DNA of 64,000 nt, taken from contig NZ_AOMT01000022.1 in assembly GCF_000696305.2 (NCBI RefSeq), positions 124,001 through 188,000 of the forward strand. Reading direction: 5' to 3'. The position numbers and the translations under genes are program-made. Positions within the stretch are counted from its first letter, which is position 1. Every line of letters begins with the position of its first letter. The notes beneath the pieces are model-generated. The model did no database searches. It was not told where the DNA came from and saw nothing but the letters and a program-made list of their open reading frames with translations. The stretch comes from Moraxella bovoculi 237. Its GTDB lineage: Bacteria; Pseudomonadota; Gammaproteobacteria; Pseudomonadales; Moraxellaceae. Positions 55,524 to 64,000 of this stretch are shown piece by piece.

Positions 55524-55877
55524 ATGACGACGATTTACGGCATAAAAAACTGTAACACCATGAAAAAATCCTTTGATTTTTTGAATCAAAACAGCATAGC
55601 GCATGAATTTTTTGATTATAAAAAGTCGGTACTAAGCCAAGATGACTTCACCAAATTTGTGGCAACCTTTGGCGAGAAAGTCATCAACAAACAAGGCACA
55701 ACTTACCGCAAGCTAGATGATACCACCAAAACGGTACTAACCAGTGGCGATGTGTCCGCCATGTATGAGATAGTCAAGGACAACCTTAGTGTGTTAAAAC
55801 GCCCAATAGTGGTGGGCGATGACGTGGCACTTATCGGCTTTGATGAGAGCGAGTGGAGCGGGGTGTTTTGGGTGTGA
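55524..55877 (+). CDS. ArsC/Spx-family protein, YffB-like
   Basis: The protein has 117 residues with a thioredoxin-like ArsC fold. The N-terminus [18 protein letters not shown] has one Cys (Cys10), and the C-terminal part has [17 protein letters not shown], as in YffB. YffB-type proteins resemble glutathione-dependent reductases or arsenate reductases; the substrate is unknown. There is no arsenic-resistance gene nearby, so it is unlikely to be a dedicated arsenate reductase. It is divergent from leuS. Confidence 0.88.
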   Translation: MTTIYGIKNCNTMKKSFDFLNQNSIAHEFFDYKKSVLSQDDFTKFVATFGEKVINKQGTTYRKLDDTTKTVLTSGDVSAMYEIVKDNLSVLKRPIVVGDDVALIGFDESEWSGVFWV

Positions 55878-56031
55878 TGTTTATTTATATTAGATAAACT
55901 TTGTTCTAAATAAAAGCTTGGCTATTGGACGAATAAACCCCTTATCATCCGATGTAAAACTGCATAAATTTTATGAGATTCTGAATTTTAATAAAATTCG
56001 GGCAATTTAACATCATTATCGCCCAACCTTA

Positions 56032-57078
56032 TCACTTGCTTGCACTTTCTTTATTTCCCATCTCCTTTGGCTTTACCGTCTCACCAGTTATCTTTTTTCT
56101 AAATGGTATGTTATAAAACGGCTTAAACACTTTTTTATAAAATAGAGCGGCGACAATTAGCCCCAAAGCCAGCGCCCACAAACTTGCCAACCACAAGATA
56201 AATTCTAAGAAATACAGCCAGCCTGTGCCGATACTCTGGACAAAGCGATGACCAAAATTCGCCCGCTCGTCTTTGGCGACATATGCCTGTGTGTCGGGCA
56301 TGACCGATTCAAAAATTTGTGGATTTTGATAAAAAGCAAGTGTTATCGTGCTAAATGCCACTTGCTCGGCAAGAGCCTTACGGTCAAGTTCGGCAAGGGT
56401 TTGGCGGTATTTTGAATCCGTCATCTCGCCCACATGGGTGGACTTGTCCGCCAAATCGTCCGTTTTGGTGGCGTCAAGCTCACCCAGTTCGGCTTGGCGT
56501 TCGGCTTCTATCTGGGCGTGTAGGGCGTTACGTTGTAAGTCTGGGGCGACATCGGTGGCGTTAAATTCTTGACCGTCCAAAAACACTACTTGTCCTTGCA
56601 CCCCTTTAAAAACTCGCCTACATTTACCTTGGGGATGCGCACAGCCATCATGCCATGACGCACAAAATGGGTCAGTACCTTTAACTGCTCGCCCCCAATC
56701 GGGTAGCGGTGCGTGTCGGTGGTGTTGTTATAAATCTTGGACGTTTGGATATATCCGCCCGTTTGTAGGGTTAGGCTCTCAAGCTGTTCTTTGGTGGCAG
56801 CCACATCTTTGACGGCAAAATTTACGTCCGCCTTGATGATAAAGGCTTTGTCTGCCAAATGAGCCTGCTCGCCTTGGGTGGTGGCTTGGCTGTCAAGGGT
56901 AGGATTGTCGGGGTTTGTAGTTGTCAGATTTACCACTTGCGTCCATACTGGCAACGTCTGCCTTATCCACACTTGCCACATCAGAGCTTGCTGACTGATG
57001 AGACATCTCGCCGTTATGGGGCCCAGAGCAGGCGGACAATAAAGCGATAAAGACGATAAGGTCAAGGGATTTTTGCAT
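56032..57078 (-). pseudogene. DUF4349 lipoprotein gene broken by two frameshifts
   Basis: The reading starts at the ATG at 57078 (GGAAGT upstream) with a signal peptide and lipobox LSAC (Cys17). A one-base gain in the C-tract at 56910-56913 ends this frame. The next frame carries the DUF4349 core (ADKAFIIKADVNFAVKDVAATKEQLESL, TGGYIQTS) until a one-base loss in a G-tract near 56595. The last frame has the remaining helical region and a C-terminal membrane helix (WLYFLEFILWLASLWALALGLIVAAL). Because the indels are opposite, the first and last parts are in the same frame but the middle is not. The intact family is an anchored envelope protein of unknown function. Confidence 0.82.
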
Positions 57079-57135
57079 GGGGACTTCCAAACGGTTTTGG
57101 AGTAATTAAAAGATTATATTGTTAGAATCAATAAA

Positions 57136-57158
57136 AAAGACGGTGCTAGACCGCCTTT
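57136..57158 (-). terminator. Terminator after argB
   Basis: On the minus strand GGCGGT pairs with ACCGTC (one G-U), then TTTTTT. Confidence 0.65.
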
Positions 57159-57164
57159 AAAATT

Positions 57165-58091
<927 letters not shown>

Positions 58092-58132
58092 TCAAATAGT
58101 TGTAAAAATTTGTCAATTACCAATAAAATCAA

Positions 58133-58597
58133 TCACTTAATCCCAGAGCTACCAAACCCACTTGTCCCACGCTCGCTGTCATCGCTAAATTCATCGACAA
58201 CCTCAAAACTTGGACGTACCACAGGCACCACCATATATTGAGCCATGCGTTCGGCAGGATTTAGGATAAAATCGCTATCGCTTCTGTTCCACACCGACAC
58301 CATCAGCTCGCCTTGATAGTCAGCATCAATCAGACCAACAAGATTACCAAGCACAATGCCATGCTTATGCCCAAGTCCTGAACGTGGCAAAATAATCCCT
58401 GCAAAATTGGGGTCTTTGATATAAATTGCCATGCCTGTACCGATGAGTTTGGTCTCGCCCGCTTTGATAACCACAGGTTCATCAATGCACGCTCTTAGGT
58501 CTATGCCTGCCGATCCGTCTGTGGCACGAGTGGGCAGGGGGAAATTAGGGTCAGAGCCGATTTTGGGGTTTAGGAGTTTGACTTGTACAGATTGCAT
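58133..58597 (-). CDS. dut: dUTP diphosphatase
   Basis: The protein has 154 residues, a trimeric dUTPase that removes dUTP and makes dUMP. The five motifs are seen: [28 protein letters not shown] (catalytic Asp), [12 protein letters not shown] and [10 protein letters not shown] at the C-terminus. Length and motif order are standard. Confidence 0.97.
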   Translation of the reverse strand: MQSVQVKLLNPKIGSDPNFPLPTRATDGSAGIDLRACIDEPVVIKAGETKLIGTGMAIYIKDPNFAGIILPRSGLGHKHGIVLGNLVGLIDADYQGELMVSVWNRSDSDFILNPAERMAQYMVVPVVRPSFEVVDEFSDDSERGTSGFGSSGIK

Positions 58598-58671
58598 GGC
58601 ATGTCCTTTAGATAAATTATTGGTAAGTCATAAACCAAGGATTATAACCGATTTTACAGATTTTCAAAAAT

Positions 58672-58694
58672 AAATCCTGCGATGTGCAGGATTT
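58672..58694 (-). terminator. Terminator after the DUF2218 gene
   Basis: AAATCCTGC (58672-58680) pairs with GCAGGATTT (58686-58694); T-rich sequence follows on the minus strand. Confidence 0.8.
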
Positions 58695-58698
58695 AAAT

Positions 58699-58992
58699 TC
58701 ATTCACTCCAATGATATTCAAAAGTCTCGCCAGCCATCCGATCAAGGTGGTCGGTGATGACGAAGCGAAGTCGTTCTTCATCATAAGGGCGTTCTGGGCT
58801 GTCGGTGCTTTCGTTGCGCACATATTCAATATGAAGTTCGTTGTCGGTTGGTGTAAAGGTAACGTCTGCGCCAGCCATGTTCACAAAATAGCCCATGTCG
58901 GTCTTAGTGACAGTAACTTTGTGCTTAAAATGATTGGTAAGGCGCTTGGCAATGCGGGCGGCTTGGTTGGTTTGAATGGTGGTTTTTGGCAT
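58699..58992 (-). CDS. DUF2218 family protein
   Basis: The protein has 97 residues. The pattern ARIAKRLTNHFKHKVTV, followed by an alternating-strand region ADVTFTPTDNELHIEYVR and a C-terminal helix RLRFVITDHLDRMAGE, matches DUF2218, small cytoplasmic proteins of unknown function. In some bacteria relatives lie beside iron-uptake genes; here the neighbour is a divergent CidA/LrgA gene. Confidence 0.82.
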   Translation of the reverse strand: MPKTTIQTNQAARIAKRLTNHFKHKVTVTKTDMGYFVNMAGADVTFTPTDNELHIEYVRNESTDSPERPYDEERLRFVITDHLDRMAGETFEYHWSE

Positions 58993-59148
58993 ATGATGTT
59001 CCTTGTAAATTATCAGTGATGATAATAAGTCTTATTCTGCGCCTAGGCAAGCATAAATTTGGCACATAATTGTAAAAAATCCTTACGCATCATTTGGCGA
59101 TTTGGCGTCTTTGCGTTACAATTGGTATTATTTTGGCTGAGGCTTGCT

Positions 59149-59514
59149 GTGTTATTGCGTCCGATTTTGATTGTGTTTTTGTGTTTGTTTCTGGGTCAAG
59201 TAATCGTTGAGGGACTGGGCTTGCCACTGCCTGCCAGCATCATTGGACTTTTATTGCTGTTCATGGCATTACAATCAAGGATTGTTAAGCTAGATGCGAT
59301 GCAAAAGCTTGCCAAGATTATGCTTGATCATCTTGTGCTGCTTGTGATTCCTGCGTGTATTTCTATCATGCAGTACTTGGATGTCATTGCTGATGATTTG
59401 TGGATTTTATTGACTGCGACCATCGTAAGCACGCTGCTCGTATTAATCAGTACCGCCAAGAGTTACGAGTGGCTAAGAAGACGACAAAAGCATTCTTTAA
59501 AAGGATCTAAGTGA
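59149..59514 (+). CDS. CidA/LrgA family membrane protein
   Basis: The protein has 121 residues from the GTG at 59149, which has GAGG six bases upstream and yields the four membrane helices and length usual in the family. The same frame stays open back to a TTG at 59059, which would add 30 residues and a fifth helix, so the start is uncertain. Core motifs are LPLPASIIGLLLLF and LDHLVLLVIPACISIMQY. CidA/LrgA proteins act with LrgB/CidB as a holin-like or metabolite (pyruvate) transport pair. The gene overlaps lrgB by one base. Confidence 0.85.
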   Translation: MLLRPILIVFLCLFLGQVIVEGLGLPLPASIIGLLLLFMALQSRIVKLDAMQKLAKIMLDHLVLLVIPACISIMQYLDVIADDLWILLTATIVSTLLVLISTAKSYEWLRRRQKHSLKGSK

Positions 59515-60233
59515 TGTCAGTATCCATCATTGAGCAGCTATCCTTGTTAAAGAGCAGCCCGTTTTTGTTGCTATTTGTGCTGATTGGTGCGTTTGAGCTT
59601 AGCCTGTGGTTGCGCCAAACTTTAAAACAACCCTTGATTAATCCTACCTTATTAACTACGGTGGCGGTGATTTTGTTTTTAAAATTATCCGATGTGTCGT
59701 GGGAGGTTTTTAATCAGGCAAGTGGTTATTTGAGTTTTTGGTTGCAGCCTGTGGTGGTGTGCATGGCGGTGCCGCTTTATGTGCAGTGGCAAAAAATACG
59801 TGCTCAATGGCTGCCCATCATGGTATCTCAGCTTATCGGTTCTGTGGTGGGTATTGTCTCGGGGGTTGGGCTGGTGCGACTGCTGGGAGGTGCTGAAGAT
59901 AGCATGATTGCCATTGCAGCCAAGTCTGTCACCATGCCGATCGCCATCGAAGTGACGGATTTGCTTGGTGGTGTGGTGGGCATCAGTGCGGCGACGGTAT
60001 TGGTTGCAGGCGTGACAGGGCAAGTGATGGGTGTGTATGTCCTGCATCAAATGCGTGCTCGCCGATCTATGGCTCAAGGTCTATCGCTGGGCACAGCATC
60101 CCATGCGCTAGGTACAGCCAGAGCAATGCAAATGGGATCGCGTCATGTGGCCTATGCGACCGTTGGGCTGATATTAAATGGCATTTTAACTGCATTCTTG
60201 GCGCCTGTGATTGTCCCATTTTTGTTACCCTAA
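59514..60233 (+). CDS. LrgB/CidB family membrane protein
   Basis: The protein has 239 residues from the ATG at 59514 (TGATG overlap with the CidA/LrgA gene; AAGGA upstream); an in-frame GTG one codon earlier is possible. It has seven or eight membrane segments. The family signature is AIAAKSVTMPIAIEV, followed by LGTASHALGTARAMQMG. It is the partner of the small CidA/LrgA protein, as in yohJK and lrgAB; plants use a fused homologue for glycolate transport, so metabolite export is a plausible role. Confidence 0.9.
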   Translation: MSVSIIEQLSLLKSSPFLLLFVLIGAFELSLWLRQTLKQPLINPTLLTTVAVILFLKLSDVSWEVFNQASGYLSFWLQPVVVCMAVPLYVQWQKIRAQWLPIMVSQLIGSVVGIVSGVGLVRLLGGAEDSMIAIAAKSVTMPIAIEVTDLLGGVVGISAATVLVAGVTGQVMGVYVLHQMRARRSMAQGLSLGTASHALGTARAMQMGSRHVAYATVGLILNGILTAFLAPVIVPFLLP

Positions 60234-60244
60234 ATTAATACACA

Positions 60245-60274
60245 AAAAAGCACCGCCATATGACGGTGCTTTTT
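60245..60274. terminator. Bidirectional terminator between lrgB-like gene and htpX
   Basis: AAAAAGCACCG (60245-60255) pairs with CGGTGCTTTTT (60264-60274). Confidence 0.9.
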
Positions 60275-60300
60275 GGCCGATCGAATTTATGTTGATTGGA

Positions 60301-61206
60301 TCAGTTAGGTAGCTTTTGTAGCGACGCGATACGATCATCTAAGGTTGGGTGGCTGCGGAACAGATTGGCAATGCTAAAGCCAGTTGATTGCCCGCTTGAG
60401 ATGGCGAATGCTTTCATCGATTCAGGCATCTGATCGGGACGAGCTTCAGCAGGGCGAAGGGCGTTCAGCGCAGCGATCATGTTGTCACGACCCGCTAGGC
60501 GTGCACCCATCTCATCAGCGCGGTATTCACGTAGGCGAGAGAACCACATCACAATGGTGCTAGCCAAGATGCCAAGCAGGATATCCATCACCATACTCGT
60601 CACAAAATACGCAATACCAGGGCTGTCGCTTTCATTTTTAAAGATTGCTCTGTCCACAAAATTACCGATAATACGTGCAAAGAACATCACAAAGGCGTTC
60701 ACCACACCTTGAATCAGGGCAAGTGTTACCATGTCGCCATTAGCAACATGACCGATCTCGTGAGCCAGTACCGCTTCGACTTCTTCGGCGGTCATGGTGT
60801 GTAGCAGACCTGTAGAGACAGCGACCAGTGCGCTGTTCTTGTTCCAGCCGGTAGCAAAGGCGTTCGGCTGCGCATTATCAAAAATACCCACTTCAGGCAT
60901 GCCAATACCGACCGCTTTAGCTTGTTTGGCGACGGTATCGACAAGCCATTGCTCTGTACCGTTGCGTGGCGTCTCAATGACGACGGTTCCGGTAGATTTC
61001 TTTGCCATCCATTTTGACAAAAATAGCGAAATGATTGAGCCTACCATGCCATAGACTAGACACATCACGGCCAAACTTGCATAGTTAAGACCGTTCGAGC
61101 CATGCACACCGCCCAAGCCAAATACGCTGGACAAAATACCAAAAACGATGCTAAATACGACCAAAACCGCTATGTTGGTTAATAAAAATAAACCAATTCG
61201 CATCAT
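60301..61206 (-). CDS. htpX: Protease HtpX
   Basis: The protein has 301 residues. It is an integral-membrane zinc metalloprotease of envelope quality control. The HExxH site is His149-Glu150-x-x-His153 ([12 protein letters not shown]), and the third ligand is the Glu of [11 protein letters not shown]. Four hydrophobic segments surround it. [11 protein letters not shown] is the usual start; AAGGA is found upstream. In E. coli the gene is Cpx-regulated; no Cpx site was identified here. Confidence 0.97.
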   Translation of the reverse strand: MMRIGLFLLTNIAVLVVFSIVFGILSSVFGLGGVHGSNGLNYASLAVMCLVYGMVGSIISLFLSKWMAKKSTGTVVIETPRNGTEQWLVDTVAKQAKAVGIGMPEVGIFDNAQPNAFATGWNKNSALVAVSTGLLHTMTAEEVEAVLAHEIGHVANGDMVTLALIQGVVNAFVMFFARIIGNFVDRAIFKNESDSPGIAYFVTSMVMDILLGILASTIVMWFSRLREYRADEMGARLAGRDNMIAALNALRPAEARPDQMPESMKAFAISSGQSTGFSIANLFRSHPTLDDRIASLQKLPN

Positions 61207-61390
61207 GGGCTAGTTTTCCTTTTAAAAATAAATCTTCTGATAAGTTAAATACGTTAATCCAAAATCAGATTTTCATTAAAAAATCTGATTGATGGTATTA
61301 TAAGGGTAAATTAGGAAAATTAAAGAGATTTTGAGCCCGATGCACAAAAAATAACAAAATCATCATATCTGCATCAGGTATGTTATTAGA

Positions 61391-62176
61391 TTAGTTGCTA
61401 TTAACCGTGGTGTAAGTCTTATTCATGTAGACGCGACCTGCCACCTGAGAGAGTGTTGGTGTCTGCGGCGTGCTATCACTATCGGCATGAATGGCAGCTG
61501 GCGTCGGTGAGGTGTTCGTCTGAGGCGCTGTATTCATCGCAAGCTGATAACTGCTGCCACGCATGAGGTTGGTGTCATTAACATATAATGTCTGATAGCG
61601 ACTATTGACCTTGCGCACGTAATTTCTGGTCTCTTTAAATGGAGGAGTGCCACCATAACGTCTGACGTTGGCATGACCTGCGTTATATGCTGCGATGATG
61701 TGATCTCGGTTTGAGAATCGTTGCGACAGCCAGGCGATGTACTTGACCCCACCCTCGATATTCTGAGCAGGATCCCAGACATTCATCACGCCCATGTCTC
61801 TGGCGGTGCCAGGCATGAGCTGCATCAGACCTTGTGCGCCTGCTGGAGAGCGGGCATAAGGATTGAATGATGATTCGGTGTGTATAATGGCTTTGACCAG
61901 CGCAGGATCAACGCCGTGACGCTCAGCAGAAGCGCGAATCATTGAGTCATAGCTGCCGCTGTTACTGATGCCAGAGCTTGCATAAGTGCTTGAGTTGGTG
62001 CCACCAAAAGCACTGCTGCTGTAGTTTACGCTGCTGACCTGAGTGAATTTATTCACGCCGCTTGAGTTTGGCTTGATGATAGTGAGAAGTTCATTATCCA
62101 CATCAGCTGCCATGGAAGATGAGGCTGATAATAATACGCCTACTAAAGTCAAAGGTAATAAGCTAATTTTCTTCAT
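61391..62176 (-). CDS. Lytic transglycosylase, SLT domain, secreted
   Basis: The protein has 261 residues from the ATG at 62176 (MKKISLLPL); a TTG six codons earlier is less likely. The signal peptide ends near SSMA-A. The SLT domain covers residues ~88-200 with catalytic Glu101 (IIHTESSFNP), QGLMQLMPGTARDMGV and AAYNAGHANVRRYGG. Ser/Gly-rich and Thr/Pro-rich linkers flank it, with no LysM domain. It cuts peptidoglycan to 1,6-anhydro muropeptides in the periplasm. Confidence 0.92.
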   Translation of the reverse strand: MKKISLLPLTLVGVLLSASSSMAADVDNELLTIIKPNSSGVNKFTQVSSVNYSSSAFGGTNSSTYASSGISNSGSYDSMIRASAERHGVDPALVKAIIHTESSFNPYARSPAGAQGLMQLMPGTARDMGVMNVWDPAQNIEGGVKYIAWLSQRFSNRDHIIAAYNAGHANVRRYGGTPPFKETRNYVRKVNSRYQTLYVNDTNLMRGSSYQLAMNTAPQTNTSPTPAAIHADSDSTPQTPTLSQVAGRVYMNKTYTTVNSN

Positions 62177-62316
62177 AAAGTTTAAGAATCGCAAAAATTG
62201 CGCGCATTATAGCACATACCGAATAAAGACACGATTCGTTATTTTGTTGGCGCTTGGTAAAGAATTGGGCGAATTATTGCTTAAAGATTGATAATATTAC
62301 TAGTCATCATGCACAA

Positions 62317-62344
62317 AAAATAAGGGCGCTATTGCCCTTATTTT
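62317..62344 (-). terminator. Terminator after the nitroreductase gene
   Basis: AAAATAAGGGC (62317-62327) pairs with GCCCTTATTTT (62334-62344); TTTTTT-like sequence continues on the minus strand. Confidence 0.85.
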
Positions 62345-62372
62345 GATTGAAAGATGGTTAAGGTCTTGGGAA

Positions 62373-62978
62373 TTATGCGCCATATGAGACGAAACGGTCT
62401 TCAATCGGTGCATATTCTTTCTCACCAGCAGGTGCGCCGATGCCGCCAAATACGAGCTGTGCGCGAAGCTTCCAGTTGCTTGGGATGTTCCAAGTTTTAG
62501 CGACAGCATCGTCAATCACAGGGTTGTAATGTTGAAGGTTGGCGCCCACTTGTAGGGTGGCTAATGTGGTCCATAGCGCATACTGGATCATGGCGTTGGC
62601 GTGATCTGCCCAGATTGGGAAGTTCTCGGCGTAAGCAGGGAACTGCGCTTGTAAGCCTTCAATGACACTCATGTCTTCAAACAGCAGTACCGTACCAGCA
62701 GCAGCCTTGAACATGTTTAACTTGCTCTTAGTGGGTGCAAAGTTATCAGCAGGCACGATGGTGCTTAACGCCTCGATGGTTAGATCCCATAGCTTGTCGT
62801 GTTCTTGTCCATGCAAGACGACCAGACGACTCGACTGTGAATTAAATGATGATGGCGTGTGCAGTACCGCATGCTTTACAACGTCATCGATCTGTTGTGT
62901 GCTGACAGGTAGGTCTTTATTTAGTACATAAATAGAACGACGGAGTTCAGCGGCTTGTTGTAGAGTCTTGTAAGTCAT
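62373..62978 (-). CDS. Nitroreductase family protein
   Basis: The protein has 201 residues with the FMN-dependent nitroreductase fold of the short Frm2/HBN1-like branch: RRSIYVLNKDLPVS, HTPSSFNSQSSRLVVLHG, then NAMIQYALWTTLATLQVGANLQHYNP and LVFGGIGAP. Enzymes of this branch reduce nitro compounds or quinones with NAD(P)H. It is divergent from a LysR gene, a classic regulator-target layout, so electrophile or oxidative stress may control it. Confidence 0.9.
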   Translation of the reverse strand: MTYKTLQQAAELRRSIYVLNKDLPVSTQQIDDVVKHAVLHTPSSFNSQSSRLVVLHGQEHDKLWDLTIEALSTIVPADNFAPTKSKLNMFKAAAGTVLLFEDMSVIEGLQAQFPAYAENFPIWADHANAMIQYALWTTLATLQVGANLQHYNPVIDDAVAKTWNIPSNWKLRAQLVFGGIGAPAGEKEYAPIEDRFVSYGA

Positions 62979-63014
62979 GTGGTAATCCTGTGATTAAATT
63001 GATTTGGTGGTGTC

Positions 63015-63042
63015 ATTATAATCGATAGCCATGAGAAAACAA
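63015..63042 (-). promoter_or_regulatory. Predicted promoter of the nitroreductase gene
   Basis: On the minus strand TTGTTT (63037-63042), 16-bp spacer, TATAAT (63015-63020), ~37 bp before the start codon. Confidence 0.6.
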
Positions 63043-63059
63043 TGGTGATTTTGTTGATG

Positions 63060-63084
63060 GATTATTTCTTAATAAGAAATAATC
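63060..63084. promoter_or_regulatory. Perfect palindrome, likely LysR operator
   Basis: GATTATTTCTT (63060-63070), centre AAT, AAGAAATAATC (63074-63084) is a perfect 25-bp palindrome between the divergent nitroreductase and LysR genes. It contains T-N11-A steps typical of LysR sites. It overlaps the -35 region of an extended -10 promoter (TGTTATAAT, 63093-63101) for the LysR gene, which suggests autorepression. Confidence 0.7.
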
Positions 63085-63128
63085 TAAAAGCATGTTATAA
63101 TTTAAGAAATTATTAATCTTTTAAATTT

Positions 63129-64000
63129 ATGGATACCTTAACCAGCATTCGCGTGTTTCATCAAGTGGTGCAAAATGGCAGCTTCACTAAAGCAGCCGAT
63201 GCGCTTGATATTTCGGTGGCGATGGCAAGTAAGCACATTGCACATCTAGAGCGTACACTTGGCGCAAAACTCCTACATCGCAATAGTCGCAACATCCACC
63301 TTACTGAGGCGGGCGAGCATTATCATCAAGAATCTTTGCATGCTATGGAGGTGCTCGATGACGCAAAGCAGGTCGCCACAGGGGCATCCACGCATCCGCA
63401 AGGTGAGCTAAAAATCACCATGCCTAGATGGTTTGCCAACCCTAAGGTGGCTGGATTCTTGGCAGAATTTCAACAACGATACCCAGATATTGTGCTTAAT
63501 CTGTCGCTGTCGAATCAGCTGGTGGATCTGGTGGCAGAAGGGTTTGATTTGGCGCTGCGCTTAACTCATGAACCTAAGCCATCTTTGATCACAAGACCAT
63601 TGACGATGATGGATTTTTATTTGGTGGCAAGCCCTGATTATCTGTCTAGGCACGGCACGCCCACGACGCCCGATGAGCTCAACGAGCATCAGGCAATCTT
63701 GCCAACTTATGTCAAAATGGACAGCCTGACCATCACTCATAAGTTAAATAAAACCAAGCACACCATCGAGCCTACTGCAATCATAGTCAGTAACGACACT
63801 CCGATGAATACAGAGCTTGCCCTTGAAGGCGTAGGGATAGGCTATGCGCCTGATTGGCTTGTGGAGCGTGACTTAGCGGAAAGTAGATTGGTGCGATTAT
63901 TGCCTGATTATGATGTGCTGTCGGTGACCTTGTACGCGGTGTATATGGATCGAGCTTTTTTGAGTGCAAAGGTACGTGCTTTTATTGATTTTTGGGTGGA
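63129..64000 (+). CDS. LysR-type transcriptional regulator (3' end outside window)
   Basis: The frame is open from the ATG at 63129 to the window end, 290 residues, so only a few residues and the stop are likely missing. The N-terminal winged helix (TSIRVFHQVVQNGSFTKAADAL, MASKHIAHLERTLGAKLLHRNSR) is followed by a type 2 periplasmic-binding-like sensor domain (GELKITMPRWF, VAEGFDLALRL). The branch resembles the large AaeR/DmlR-like group. No ribosome site is evident. It probably controls the divergent nitroreductase gene. Confidence 0.93.
   Translation, partial: MDTLTSIRVFHQVVQNGSFTKAADALDISVAMASKHIAHLERTLGAKLLHRNSRNIHLTEAGEHYHQESLHAMEVLDDAKQVATGASTHPQGELKITMPRWFANPKVAGFLAEFQQRYPDIVLNLSLSNQLVDLVAEGFDLALRLTHEPKPSLITRPLTMMDFYLVASPDYLSRHGTPTTPDELNEHQAILPTYVKMDSLTITHKLNKTKHTIEPTAIIVSNDTPMNTELALEGVGIGYAPDWLVERDLAESRLVRLLPDYDVLSVTLYAVYMDRAFLSAKVRAFIDFWV

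Noticed and set aside
55524-55877. Dedicated arsenate reductase of an ars operon
   Set aside because: The sequence fits YffB better and no arsR, arsB or similar gene is near.

Overview
The window looks like a chromosomal segment of a Moraxellaceae gammaproteobacterium, most probably Moraxella. The clues are a large trimeric autotransporter paired with a BamE/OmpA-type lipoprotein (the AtaA-TpgA arrangement known from Acinetobacter), a HmbR-like haemoglobin receptor, a single-permease Lol exporter, moderate-to-low GC content and Moraxella-like housekeeping proteins. I cannot name the species from the sequence alone. I see no prophage, insertion sequence, integrase or CRISPR array. Almost everything is core genome, with some accessory surface genes and two decaying loci.

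Layout. 1-5.7 kb: 3' part of a trimeric autotransporter adhesin, then a tpgA-like gene, separated by a very strong intercistronic hairpin. 5.8-6.2 kb: SCP2-domain protein. 6.2-6.86 kb: long AT-rich leader or intergenic region with a possible small RNA. 6.86-10.25 kb: ccoNOQP, the high-affinity cbb3 terminal oxidase. 10.4-18 kb: an unrecognised protein, lolC/E-type permease plus lolD, a DUF2062 membrane protein, orn, a DUF3144 protein, metK and an MFS exporter. 18.2-22.3 kb: ubiH-like hydroxylase, two identical tRNA-Ser genes, rsgA and a rhodanese-grxC-secB cluster. 22.3-27.8 kb (mostly minus strand): YdcF-like protein, murB, low-molecular-weight phosphatase, a small glycine-zipper lipoprotein, hslR, an ASCH protein and argS.

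28.1-34.2 kb is a phosphate-starvation block: pstS, pstC, pstA, pstB, phoB and phoR behind a recognisable Pho box, with no phoU in the window. 34.2-38.9 kb: WG-repeat protein, ilvA, yebC, a tiny lipoprotein and a voltage-gated K+ channel with a C-terminal zinc ribbon. 38.9-45 kb: HmbR-like TonB-dependent receptor, rhomboid protease, lpxH, ppiB and a DUF2272 lipoprotein. 45.1-49.8 kb: glnS, ispH, recJ. 49.9-50.3 kb: tRNA-Asn and two identical tRNA-Lys genes, all on the minus strand.

50.4-57.1 kb has a conserved leuS-lptE-holA block flanked by two broken loci: a macA/macB deletion fusion with further lesions, and a DUF4349 lipoprotein gene carrying two opposite homopolymer frameshifts. The window ends with argB, dut, a DUF2218 protein, a CidA/LrgA-LrgB pair, htpX, a lytic transglycosylase, and a nitroreductase divergent from a LysR regulator (cut by the window edge) with a perfect palindrome between them.

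Shared themes are envelope assembly (Lol, LptE, LpxH, MurB, lytic transglycosylase, TpgA), micro-aerobic respiration (cbb3, UbiH) and phosphate or haem-iron acquisition. Most gene ends carry good intrinsic terminators, several of them bidirectional between convergent genes. No system in the window is clearly undescribed. The items most worth following up are the adhesin-tpgA hairpin, the transcribed-looking leader before ccoN, the LysR/nitroreductase palindrome and the two decaying loci.
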